Shown here: positions 7,908 through 14,547 of the stretch, one piece after another
How positions within the stretch are numbered: position 1 is the first letter of the stretch
Layout of the letters: every line of letters starts with the position of its first letter
Source: Deltaproteobacteria bacterium
Lineage (GTDB): Bacteria; Myxococcota; UBA727; VGSZ01
Reading direction: 5' to 3'
Length of the DNA stretch: 64,000 nt
Assembly (NCBI GenBank): GCA_016177705.1
Contig: JACOUT010000013.1
Span: forward strand, 1 to 64,000
Position numbers and translations under genes: made by a program
The notes under the pieces: generated by a model
Databases searched by the model: none
Seen by the model: the letters and a program-made list of their open reading frames with translations, nothing else
Told to the model about the DNA's origin: nothing

Positions 7908-9191
7908 TCACCGCGCGGCGGCCAGCCGGGCAACGGTGGCGCGCGCAGCCTGGACCGCCCGCCGGCTCGGCGAGCCTGCCAGCACCACGTGGGCGCGCGC
8001 GAAGCACGAGCGGGCCACACTGCGCACGTCGTCCGGGCGCACGGCCGCGAGCGCGGCCACGGCGTGCTCCGGGCTCCACGGCTGCGAGAACAGGGTGCCC
8101 TTGCCCGCCGCCTCGGCGAGCGCGGCGGGGTCGTCCCAGGCGTCGCGCGCGTCGCGCCGGTAGCGCTGCACCACACGCGCGAGCTCCGCCGCCGTGGGGC
8201 CTCTACGAGCCAACGACAGGAGCTGGCGCAACAGCTCGCGCGCCAGCTCCTCGACCCGGTCGTGCCGCACCGTGCCGCCCACCTCGAGCACGCCACGCTC
8301 CTCGTATTGGTCGGCGAAGGCCCAGACGGCGTAGGCGAGCCCCTGAGCGTCGACCACGCGAGCTTGCAGGCGCGACGCCGGGCCGTCGTCGAGCACGCGC
8401 GCGAGCGCCACCGCAGCCCACGCGTCCTTGCTCCGCACGCCCGGCGCCGGCGCGCACAGGCGAAGCTGCGTCTGCGAGGCGTCGGTGGGGATGACGGTGA
8501 CGTCGCGCCGGCGTGGCGGCCGCGGCGGCACCCCTGGGGCCGGCGGGCCGCCGGGCTGCACCCGCGCGAACGCGCGCCCGGCCGCCTCCAGCACCGCCCG
8601 GCGCGCCACCGGCCCGGCGACGCTGACCACCAAGTTGCCGCCGCGATAGCAGCGCGCGTGGAATTGGCGAAGACGCGCGCGCGTCGCTTTGCGCAGGCTC
8701 GCCGGTGTGCCCTCGATGGAGCGCGCGAGCGGATGGCCGGCCAGGATGCGTACCGCCACCGCGTTCTCGACGTCGACCTCGTTGCCGTCATCGTCGAACA
8801 GGTCGGCGATCTCCTCCTCGACGATGTCGCGCTCGATGGCCAGGCCGGTGAACCGCGGCGCCGTCATCATGCCGGCGAGCAGCGAGAACGCGTCGCCGAG
8901 CCGATCGGGGTCGACGCGCGTGTCGTAGGCGACGCGGTCGCGATAGGTCATGGCGCCGACGTCGCCGCCAAAGTCATCGGCAAACAGCGTGAGCGCGCGC
9001 ACGTCGGCGAAGCGACCCGCGCCGCGGAACAGCATGTGCTCGGTAAGGTGGCTCAGGCCCCAGGTGTCGTCGTCCTCGTGCGCCGGCCCGCCGCGCAACT
9101 GCACGAACACGTGGGCGCGCGACAGCGTCGGCCGCGGCACCGCCACCACGCGCACGCCATTGCCGAGCCGGGCAAGGAAGGGGCGGGTCAC
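7908..9191 (-). CDS. M16-family zinc metallopeptidase (pitrilysin/processing-peptidase-like)
   Basis: This 427-residue protein carries the inverted zinc motif HLTEH at residues 48-52, and the distal glutamate lies in RDIVEEEIADL (about 125-127), about 74 residues later as in the M16 family. The C-terminal half has the usual inactive-domain features (SQTQLRLCAPAPGVRSKD, then RLQARVVDAQGLAYAVWAF). Bacterial M16B enzymes degrade peptides or process proteins; the substrate is unknown. No signal peptide is seen, so a cytoplasmic location is likely. The start is a GTG at 9191 that overlaps the stop of the upstream pseudouridine synthase gene (GTGA). The frame stays open far upstream of this point, but that part is only the antisense shadow of the synthase gene. 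Confidence 0.85.
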   Translation of the reverse strand: MTRPFLARLGNGVRVVAVPRPTLSRAHVFVQLRGGPAHEDDDTWGLSHLTEHMLFRGAGRFADVRALTLFADDFGGDVGAMTYRDRVAYDTRVDPDRLGDAFSLLAGMMTAPRFTGLAIERDIVEEEIADLFDDDGNEVDVENAVAVRILAGHPLARSIEGTPASLRKATRARLRQFHARCYRGGNLVVSVAGPVARRAVLEAAGRAFARVQPGGPPAPGVPPRPPRRRDVTVIPTDASQTQLRLCAPAPGVRSKDAWAAVALARVLDDGPASRLQARVVDAQGLAYAVWAFADQYEERGVLEVGGTVRHDRVEELARELLRQLLSLARRGPTAAELARVVQRYRRDARDAWDDPAALAEAAGKGTLFSQPWSPEHAVAALAAVRPDDVRSVARSCFARAHVVLAGSPSRRAVQAARATVARLAAAR

Positions 9192-10150
9192 GCGCGCTCC
9201 GGCGCCGCGCGCACGCGGGCGAGCGCCGTCGCTGCCGCCTCCACCGCCTCGGGCAGCACGCCGAGCGCGCCCGCCAAGGCCACGAACGACGGCGGCGGCG
9301 GCGCCACGAACGCCGCGCGCTCGTCGCGCGCGCCTCGCTCCCACGCGCCCGGGGGCACCAAGCGCACGGCGAGGGCATGCAGCCCGAGGTGTGCGCCGGC
9401 AGCCCCGCCGTAGCGGCGATCGCCCGCCAGGGGGTGACCAACGGCCGCCAGGTGCGCCCGAAGCTGGTGCAAGCGCCCGGTGATCGGGATGCACGCGACG
9501 AGCGCGCCCTGGTCGCCGCGCGCCAGCACCACCACCAGCGTCGTGCAAGGCGCGCCGGCCGGATCGACTTGCACACGCCCGCCCTGGTCGCGGTGGCGGG
9601 TGAGCGGCAGGTCGATGCGCCGGCGATGCCACTCGGGAAGCCCGGCCACCAGCGCCAGGTAGCGCCGCGCCACCCGCTGCGCCGCGAACTGTTGGTGGAG
9701 CGCGCGCGCCGCGGCCTCCCCGCGGGCGAACACGAGCACGCCCGTGGTGTCGACGTCGATGCGGTGCGCCGCGCGCAGCCCTTCGTGCGCCAGCCCGCGC
9801 GCGCGCAGCAGCTCGGCGAGCGCGTGGTGGGCGCTGCCCTCGCTTGCCTCCCGCGTCGGTTCGGCCGGCATGCGGGCGGGCTTGTCGATCACCGCCAGGT
9901 CGTCGTCGAGCGCGATGATCGCGAGCGGGGGGCCGGGGGGCCTGTGCGGCGCCAGGCTGACCTCGATGGCCGCGCCCGCCTTGACCGGGCGCGAGCACAC
10001 CTGGCTGCGGCGGCCGTCCAGGAAGACGCTGCCGGCGTCGACGAGGCGGCGCGCCTGCCGCCGCGACAGGTCGGGGGCGAGCCGCGCCACCACCACGTCG
10101 AGGCGCTCGCCCGCCAGCTCGTCCGGCACGATGAAGCTCCTGCTCTTCAC
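9188..10150 (-). CDS. RluA-family pseudouridine synthase
   Basis: This encodes 320 residues. An N-terminal S4-like RNA-binding segment (about 8-60, GERLDVVVARLAPDLSRRQARRLV) precedes the RluA catalytic domain. The signature HRIDVDTTGVLVFARG holds the catalytic Asp, and later motifs (TGRLHQLRAHLAAVGHPLAGD) match the family. It should isomerise uridine to pseudouridine in rRNA or tRNA; whether it is RluC-, RluD- or TruC-like cannot be decided. The start chosen is the GTG at 10150, giving the normal family length. A longer open frame to 10828 runs antisense to the PilZ gene and is rejected. It is translationally coupled to the downstream M16 peptidase gene (GTGA overlap). Confidence 0.87.
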   Translation of the reverse strand: MKSRSFIVPDELAGERLDVVVARLAPDLSRRQARRLVDAGSVFLDGRRSQVCSRPVKAGAAIEVSLAPHRPPGPPLAIIALDDDLAVIDKPARMPAEPTREASEGSAHHALAELLRARGLAHEGLRAAHRIDVDTTGVLVFARGEAAARALHQQFAAQRVARRYLALVAGLPEWHRRRIDLPLTRHRDQGGRVQVDPAGAPCTTLVVVLARGDQGALVACIPITGRLHQLRAHLAAVGHPLAGDRRYGGAAGAHLGLHALAVRLVPPGAWERGARDERAAFVAPPPPSFVALAGALGVLPEAVEAAATALARVRAAPERA

Positions 10151-10240
10151 GGCGCCGAACCTACACGGTGGGACGCCGCGGGCCAGCCCGAAGCGCCGCG
10201 ACCCGATCCGACCTGCCCGCCGAGGGGCGCAACTTGCAGC

Positions 10241-10312
10241 CGGTGGAGCCGCTTCCCTAGGATGGCCACCGCTTCCCGGCGGCGGGCTCGCGAGCCCGCC
10301 TCTCTTCTTTTT
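10241..10312 (+). ncRNA. Candidate small RNA or attenuating leader upstream of the PilZ gene
   Basis: The intergenic region ends in an intrinsic-terminator-like hairpin (10281-10300) with a U-rich tail. Upstream, CGGTGG (10241-10246) can pair with CCACCG (10266-10271), displaying a C-rich loop. The nonamer CCGCTTCCC occurs twice, at 10249-10257 and 10269-10277, exactly 20 bases apart; once in the loop and once in or next to the single-stranded linker. Such UUCCC elements resemble anti-Shine-Dalgarno seeds of regulatory RNAs. A sigma-54-like element (GG at 10224, TTGCA at 10234-10238, correct GG-N10-GC spacing) would place +1 near 10249, which would omit the first hairpin arm. The alternative is a transcription attenuator in the PilZ leader. 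No known RNA family was recognised. Confidence 0.4.
10281..10312 (+). terminator. Intrinsic-terminator-like hairpin with U-tract
   Basis: Perfect 8-bp arms GGCGGGCT and AGCCCGCC enclose CGCG and are followed directly by TCTCTTCTTTTT. It is the clearest Rho-independent signal in the window and points on the plus strand, although no plus-strand protein gene ends just upstream. It lies 28 bases before the PilZ start codon. Confidence 0.65.
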
Positions 10313-10340
10313 CCCCCGCACGCAAGGACAAGAACAACCG

Positions 10341-10817
10341 ATGGCGAAAAACAAGGCCCCCTCGACGGCAGCGAGCGCGAAACGACCGGCGCCGGCGCGG
10401 GTGGAGCCCGAAGAGCCGAGCGTGCCGGCGACCGCGCCGCCCGAGGAAGGCAAGATCGCGCACCCGCAGAACAAGGGGACCCGCCACCTGCGCGCGCCCA
10501 TCGAAATCCGGGTGGAGATCACAGCGAGGAACCAGTCCTTCACCACCACCTCGCGCAACATCGCCATCGGCGGCATCAGCTTCGAGTCGAGCCAGGAGTT
10601 CCGCGTCGGCGACCTGGTCAACGTGCTGCTGTACATCCCGGTGAAGAAAGAGCTCGACCTGCTGAAGGTCGCGTCCGAGGTGGTCTGGGTGGAAGACTTG
10701 CAGGGCTCTTGGATGGCGGGCGCGGCATTCCGCAAGTTCGCCCCGGGCGACGAGCGGCGCCTGCGCGCCTGGCTGCTCGAGAGCGTGCGCGCCCAAAAGG
10801 CCGGGCTCTCCATTTGA
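10341..10817 (+). CDS. PilZ-domain protein of the myxobacterial Plp type
   Basis: This encodes 158 residues. A disordered Lys/Ala/Pro/Glu N-terminus (1-45) precedes one PilZ-like beta-barrel (about 48-150): RHLRAPIEIRVEI, then SRNIAIGGISFES, DLVNVLLYIP and GAAFRKFAPGDERRLRAWL. PilZ proteins usually bind cyclic di-GMP through RxxxR and (D/N)xSxxG. Here the second motif reads NIAIGG, without the serine, and no clear RxxxR is present, so ligand binding is doubtful, as for many Plp-type proteins. Weak AAGGA lies 12 bases before the ATG. The gene stands alone on the plus strand behind a terminator-like hairpin, so expression may be attenuated. Confidence 0.8.
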   Translation: MAKNKAPSTAASAKRPAPARVEPEEPSVPATAPPEEGKIAHPQNKGTRHLRAPIEIRVEITARNQSFTTTSRNIAIGGISFESSQEFRVGDLVNVLLYIPVKKELDLLKVASEVVWVEDLQGSWMAGAAFRKFAPGDERRLRAWLLESVRAQKAGLSI

Positions 10818-10852
10818 AGGTTGGCCACCTGAAGGGCACCGGCTGATCCCGA

Positions 10853-11578
10853 TCAGGGGGCCGCCGCAATCACCACGCCGGCGACCGGCTGATCGAGGCG
10901 CGGGCCCACGCGCACGCCGCTGACGCGTGCGACCGCCATGGTACCCACGCATACCGGGGTGCCGGCCGCCAGCAGGCGCAGCGCCGGCCGTTCGGCCGAC
11001 CAGGAGGCAGCCAGCACGGCGCCGCATGCCGAGCTGCCGTCGATAGCCGTAGGCTCGGCGACCAGCAGCTCGGCGCCGACGCGTACCAGCGCGCGCGAGG
11101 CGAACGCGCGGCCGGTAGCGACGCCCATGCCGGCGACACGGGCCGTTGCCCCGACCAGCGTCGCCGGGCCGGGCGCAGCGCCGAGCGCCGGCACGACCAG
11201 GCGTAGCGCACGCGCACCCGCGACGCTGACACCGGCGATGCGCGCACGCCCCGCGCCGCTTGCCGCCAGGTAGCGCCGCGCCCAGTCACCGGCGTCGTCG
11301 ATGGTGAGGGCCAGCACGGCGCCGTCGTCGTGCAGCGCCGCGCCGGTGGGCGGCTCGGGCAGCGCCAGCAGCGATCGGCCGCTGCCCTTGCGGTCGGCGA
11401 GCATGCCGCTCGCCGGCTGTTCGGCTGCCACTACCCACGCGACCGAGCGCGCGCTGCCTTGCTGCTCGACGCGCACCACCAGCGGCGGCAGCTCGGGCTG
11501 GTTCGGCAGGAACGCCACCTCGACCACCTGGCCGCCGGCAGCGAGCGCGCCGGCCAGCAGCACCATCGCGGCGCTCAT
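10853..11578 (-). CDS. Hypothetical exported protein, Ala/Val-rich
   Basis: This encodes 241 residues with a hydrophobic N-terminus (MSAAMVLLAGALAAGGQ) that could be a short signal peptide, though it lacks a basic residue. The rest is beta-prone and rich in Ala, Val and Gly, with only two cysteines. No motif or family was recognised. The start ATG overlaps the stop of recJ (ATGA), so its translation is probably coupled to recJ; this linkage is the only functional hint. It converges on the PilZ gene. Confidence 0.6.
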   Translation of the reverse strand: MSAAMVLLAGALAAGGQVVEVAFLPNQPELPPLVVRVEQQGSARSVAWVVAAEQPASGMLADRKGSGRSLLALPEPPTGAALHDDGAVLALTIDDAGDWARRYLAASGAGRARIAGVSVAGARALRLVVPALGAAPGPATLVGATARVAGMGVATGRAFASRALVRVGAELLVAEPTAIDGSSACGAVLAASWSAERPALRLLAAGTPVCVGTMAVARVSGVRVGPRLDQPVAGVVIAAAP

Positions 11579-13344
11579 CGGAGGTCCTTGACCCGAAGCT
11601 GCAGGGTCTGCGCACCGCGGAACTCGTTGATCTCGGGCGTGGCGACGACGTCAACGGTGCGCCCGAGGGCGCCGGCGCGCTCAGCGGCGCCGAACGCGAT
11701 CAGCTCGACGCCGCGCGCGCCGTCAACGGTGGCCTTGAGGTGGCCGCCGGCGAGCGTCCTCATGCCGACGGGCGCGAGGCCCTGAAACAGGAAGCTCGGC
11801 TCGGCGTTCTTTCTGCCAAATGGTGCTGCGCGCTCGAGCGAGCGGCACAGCGCGACGTCGACCGCCGCCAGCTCGAGCGGCCCGTCGTGCAGCACCGTGC
11901 GGTGAAGATCGTCGGGCGAGAGCCGCGCGGACGCGACCGCGAGGAGCGCGTCGCGGAAGCGCGAGAGCTGCCCCGTGGCCACACGCACGCCCGCAGCGTG
12001 GGCATGGCCGCCGAAGCTCTCGAGGCCGCCCCGATCGGCCGCGGCGGCGACCGCGCACAGCCCCTCGTGCAGGTGGAACCGCTCGATGGAGCGTCCCGAG
12101 CCGCGCCCGCCCTCGCCCACCACCACGGCGGGGCGCCCGAAGCGCTCCACCAGGCGCGAGGCGACGATGCCGACCACCCCCGGGTGCCAGGCGTCGTCGC
12201 CCACCACCACCACCGGGGCGTCCCGCAGCAGCTCGCTCTCGTCGACCTGGCGGATCGCCTCGGCGACGATGCGGCGCTCGAGCTCGCGCCGCGACGCGTT
12301 CTCGCGATCGAGCCGCGCGGCCAGCGCGCGCGCCTGCCCCTCGTCGACGGCGCGCAACAGCGCCACCGCCTGCATCGCGTCCCCCAGGCGCCCCGCGGCG
12401 TTCAAGCGCGGGCCGAGGTGGTAGCCGAGCGTGCCGGCGTCGATGGTGCCGCGGTTGCCCGTGACCTCGAGCAGCGCGCGCAGGCCGAGCCGCTTGCCCT
12501 GGCGCAGCACGCCGAGCCCCGCGGCCACCAGCACGCGGTTCTCGGCGACGAGCGGCACCACGTCGGCGACGGTGCCGAGCGCCACCAGGTCGAGCGCCTC
12601 CTTCAGATCGGGCTCGGGGCACGACGCCGAGAAGAAGCCGCGCTCGCGCAGGTGGCGGCGCAGCGCCAGACACAGGTTGAAGGTCACGCCGACCGCGCAC
12701 AGCGCCTCGGAGCCGCGCGTGCAGTCGGCGCGGTGCGGGTTGATGACGGCGACCGCGCGCGGCAGCGTCACCGGCACCGTGTGGTGGTCGATGACCACCA
12801 CGTCGAGGCCGCGGTCCTTGGCGAAGTCGACCTCTTCGTGCGCGGTGACGCCGCAATCGACGGTGACGATGAGCTTCGCGCCCGCGGACGCCAGGCGCTC
12901 GACGCCCGACGTCGACAGCCCGTAGCCGTCGACCAGGCGATCGGGGATGGCGGCGACGACGCGCGCGCCGAGGTGCTCCAAGAAGTCCCACAAGAGCGTG
13001 GTGGAGGTGACGCCGTCGACGTCGTAGTCGCCGAAGATGCCGATGGTCTCGCCGCGCTCGAGCGCGAAGGCGAGCCGCTCGACCGCCTCGGCCATGCCCG
13101 CCAGCGCCAGCGGATCGGGCAGCGACTGCAGGCGGGGCGTGAGGTACGCCTCGGCCCGCGCCGCGTCGTCGATGCCGCGCCCGACCAGCACGCGCGCGAG
13201 CGGGCGCGGCAGCGCCGCCGCCGCCGCCACCTGGTCGACCGCCTGCACGTCGACCGCCCGCTCGGCCCAATGAGCGGCGCTCGGGGTGGTGGCGCGCGGC
13301 GCTACCGATGGTGGGGCGGTGGGGGGCGGGGCGTCGGCGGGCAC
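11575..13344 (-). CDS. recJ: Single-stranded-DNA-specific 5'-3' exonuclease RecJ
   Basis: RecJ degrades single-stranded DNA 5' to 3' in recombination and mismatch repair. The 589-residue product shows the DHH phosphoesterase motifs in order: GDYDVDGVTST (residues 105-115), TVDCGVTAHE (161-170) and VIDHHTVP (184-191), plus GHAHAAGV in the DHHA1 domain. The length matches the family (about 560-600). The start is a GTG at 13344. An extended Pro/Ala-rich N-terminus of about 25 residues precedes the domain. Its neighbourhood with mutS, 6 kb away, is not an operon. The downstream hypothetical gene overlaps its stop codon. Confidence 0.93.
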   Translation of the reverse strand: MPADAPPPTAPPSVAPRATTPSAAHWAERAVDVQAVDQVAAAAALPRPLARVLVGRGIDDAARAEAYLTPRLQSLPDPLALAGMAEAVERLAFALERGETIGIFGDYDVDGVTSTTLLWDFLEHLGARVVAAIPDRLVDGYGLSTSGVERLASAGAKLIVTVDCGVTAHEEVDFAKDRGLDVVVIDHHTVPVTLPRAVAVINPHRADCTRGSEALCAVGVTFNLCLALRRHLRERGFFSASCPEPDLKEALDLVALGTVADVVPLVAENRVLVAAGLGVLRQGKRLGLRALLEVTGNRGTIDAGTLGYHLGPRLNAAGRLGDAMQAVALLRAVDEGQARALAARLDRENASRRELERRIVAEAIRQVDESELLRDAPVVVVGDDAWHPGVVGIVASRLVERFGRPAVVVGEGGRGSGRSIERFHLHEGLCAVAAAADRGGLESFGGHAHAAGVRVATGQLSRFRDALLAVASARLSPDDLHRTVLHDGPLELAAVDVALCRSLERAAPFGRKNAEPSFLFQGLAPVGMRTLAGGHLKATVDGARGVELIAFGAAERAGALGRTVDVVATPEINEFRGAQTLQLRVKDLR

Positions 13345-13422
13345 GTGGGGCTCTTAGCAGTATCTCCGCGCTCGATCGCCGGTTTTGCGCCGGCGGATCA
13401 CGCCGGGAGTAGACTGCCGCCC

Positions 13423-14523
13423 ATGCGCGTCCCTGCCCTCCTGCTCGCGGCGCTGGCCGGCGCCGTCCTGTTTCCGTCCGGCGCGCGCGCGGCGGACGCG
13501 CCGGACGACCGGCTGCGCACCGTCATCCTCGGCATCAACGCGCGCCGCGGCGTCGACGACAAGCAGCTCGCGCAGGCGCTGACCGACGTGGTGCAGGGCA
13601 TCTACGCCGCCGACCCGCGGCGCGTGGTCATCGGCCGAGACGACATCGCGCGCGTGCTCGACCTCGAGGCGCAAAAGCAGCAAGCCGGCTGCGAGAGCGA
13701 CAAGTGCCTGGCCGAGATCGGCGCCGCGCTCGACGCCAAGCGCATCGTCACCGGCTCCATCGATGTCATCGGCAGCAACTACATGGTGACCATGAGCGAG
13801 ATCGACGCCAAGTCGCTCGAGCCGATGGCGCGCGTGCAGGAGCGCACCGCCAAGGACGAGAACGCGCTGGTGGACGCGGTGACGCGCCTGGCCGCGGACA
13901 TGCTGGCGAAGAGCAAGGTGGGTGGTGCGGCGCGCGTCATCGGCAACGCCGGCAGCGTCGAGATCACGAGCGATCCCCGCGGCGCCGAGGTGCTGCTCGG
14001 CGGCGAGAAGATGGGCAGTACACCCACGCGCATCGACAACCTGACGGCAGGCGAGCAGAAGCTGCGCCTGCTGCGCGAAGACTACGAGCCGGTCGAGGTC
14101 GCCGTGCCGATCCACCCGGGCGGCACCACCAAGGTCGACGCCGAGCTGCGCATCCTGCGGCCGCTCGCCGAGAAGAACTTCGAGGTCAGGAAGGTCGCCT
14201 ACGAGGAGGATCTGACGCTGCACAACGTCGGCGCCTGGAGCAAGGTGGGCGGCGGCATGGTGCTCGCCGGCCTCGGCTCGCTGTTCGGCGTCACGCAGCT
14301 GCTGCCGCGCCAGGGAATACAACTCGTGCCCGCCATCGGCGGCTTCGGCGTCGGCGGCCTCGGTGGCGCGCTCGCCATCTGGGGGGTGGTCGATCTGGTG
14401 AACCCGCCGCCGCCGCCCGTCCCCGAGTGGGAGGTGCAGCGCAAGGTCACCGTGACCCCGCCGGCGGGCGCGGGCGAGCAGCGCGTGCAGCTCTTGCAGG
14501 ATGGCGGTAGCACCGAGCGGTGA
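13423..14523 (+). CDS. Exported PEGA-domain protein with CsgG/TolB-like N-terminal region
   Basis: This encodes 366 residues. A signal peptide (1-24, ending GARA) is followed by a region typical of predicted outer-membrane-associated proteins that sense or assemble components (VILGINARRGVDDKQLAQAL, then GCESDKCLAEIGAALDAKRI and ITGSID-like VTGSIDVIG). A PEGA domain lies at about 178-245 (SVEITSDPRGAEVLLGGEK, then TPTRIDNLTAGEQ). Two hydrophobic segments follow (about 285-325) and the tail is Pro-rich. PEGA domains are structural surface modules. The gene was read from the ATG at 13423; the frame is open far upstream only because it runs antisense to recJ. It diverges from recJ by 78 bases. 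The function is unknown. Confidence 0.75.
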   Translation: MRVPALLLAALAGAVLFPSGARAADAPDDRLRTVILGINARRGVDDKQLAQALTDVVQGIYAADPRRVVIGRDDIARVLDLEAQKQQAGCESDKCLAEIGAALDAKRIVTGSIDVIGSNYMVTMSEIDAKSLEPMARVQERTAKDENALVDAVTRLAADMLAKSKVGGAARVIGNAGSVEITSDPRGAEVLLGGEKMGSTPTRIDNLTAGEQKLRLLREDYEPVEVAVPIHPGGTTKVDAELRILRPLAEKNFEVRKVAYEEDLTLHNVGAWSKVGGGMVLAGLGSLFGVTQLLPRQGIQLVPAIGGFGVGGLGGALAIWGVVDLVNPPPPPVPEWEVQRKVTVTPPAGAGEQRVQLLQDGGSTER

Positions 14524-14540
14524 GCGCCGCGGCGCTCGGT
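14512..14540. terminator. Bidirectional hairpin between PEGA-protein and PilX-like genes
   Basis: Eight-base arms ACCGAGCG (14512-14519) and CGCTCGGT (14533-14540) enclose a loop that itself contains the palindrome GAGCGCCGCGGCGCTC. It spans the PEGA gene's stop codon and lies between two convergent genes. There is no U-tract, so efficiency is uncertain. Confidence 0.4.
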
Positions 14541-14547
14541 CGTCCTG

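Noticed and set aside
6771..9413. 880-residue plus-strand open frame
   Set aside because: It spans antisense sequence of two convincing genes (Ig-like lipoprotein and M16 peptidase) and their gap; composition is shadow-like with long Arg/His/Ala runs.
10151..10340. Cyclic di-GMP (GEMM) riboswitch before the PilZ gene
   Set aside because: The conserved GGCAAACC and GACGCAAAGCC elements are absent; only the terminator-like hairpin is present.
9188..10828. Longer 546-residue version of the pseudouridine synthase
   Set aside because: The extra N-terminus is antisense to the PilZ gene and crosses the terminator-like hairpin; the GTG at 10150 gives family length.
11740..14523. 927-residue fusion-like frame before the PEGA protein
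   Set aside because: The first 560 residues are the antisense shadow of recJ; the signal peptide at 13423 marks the true start.
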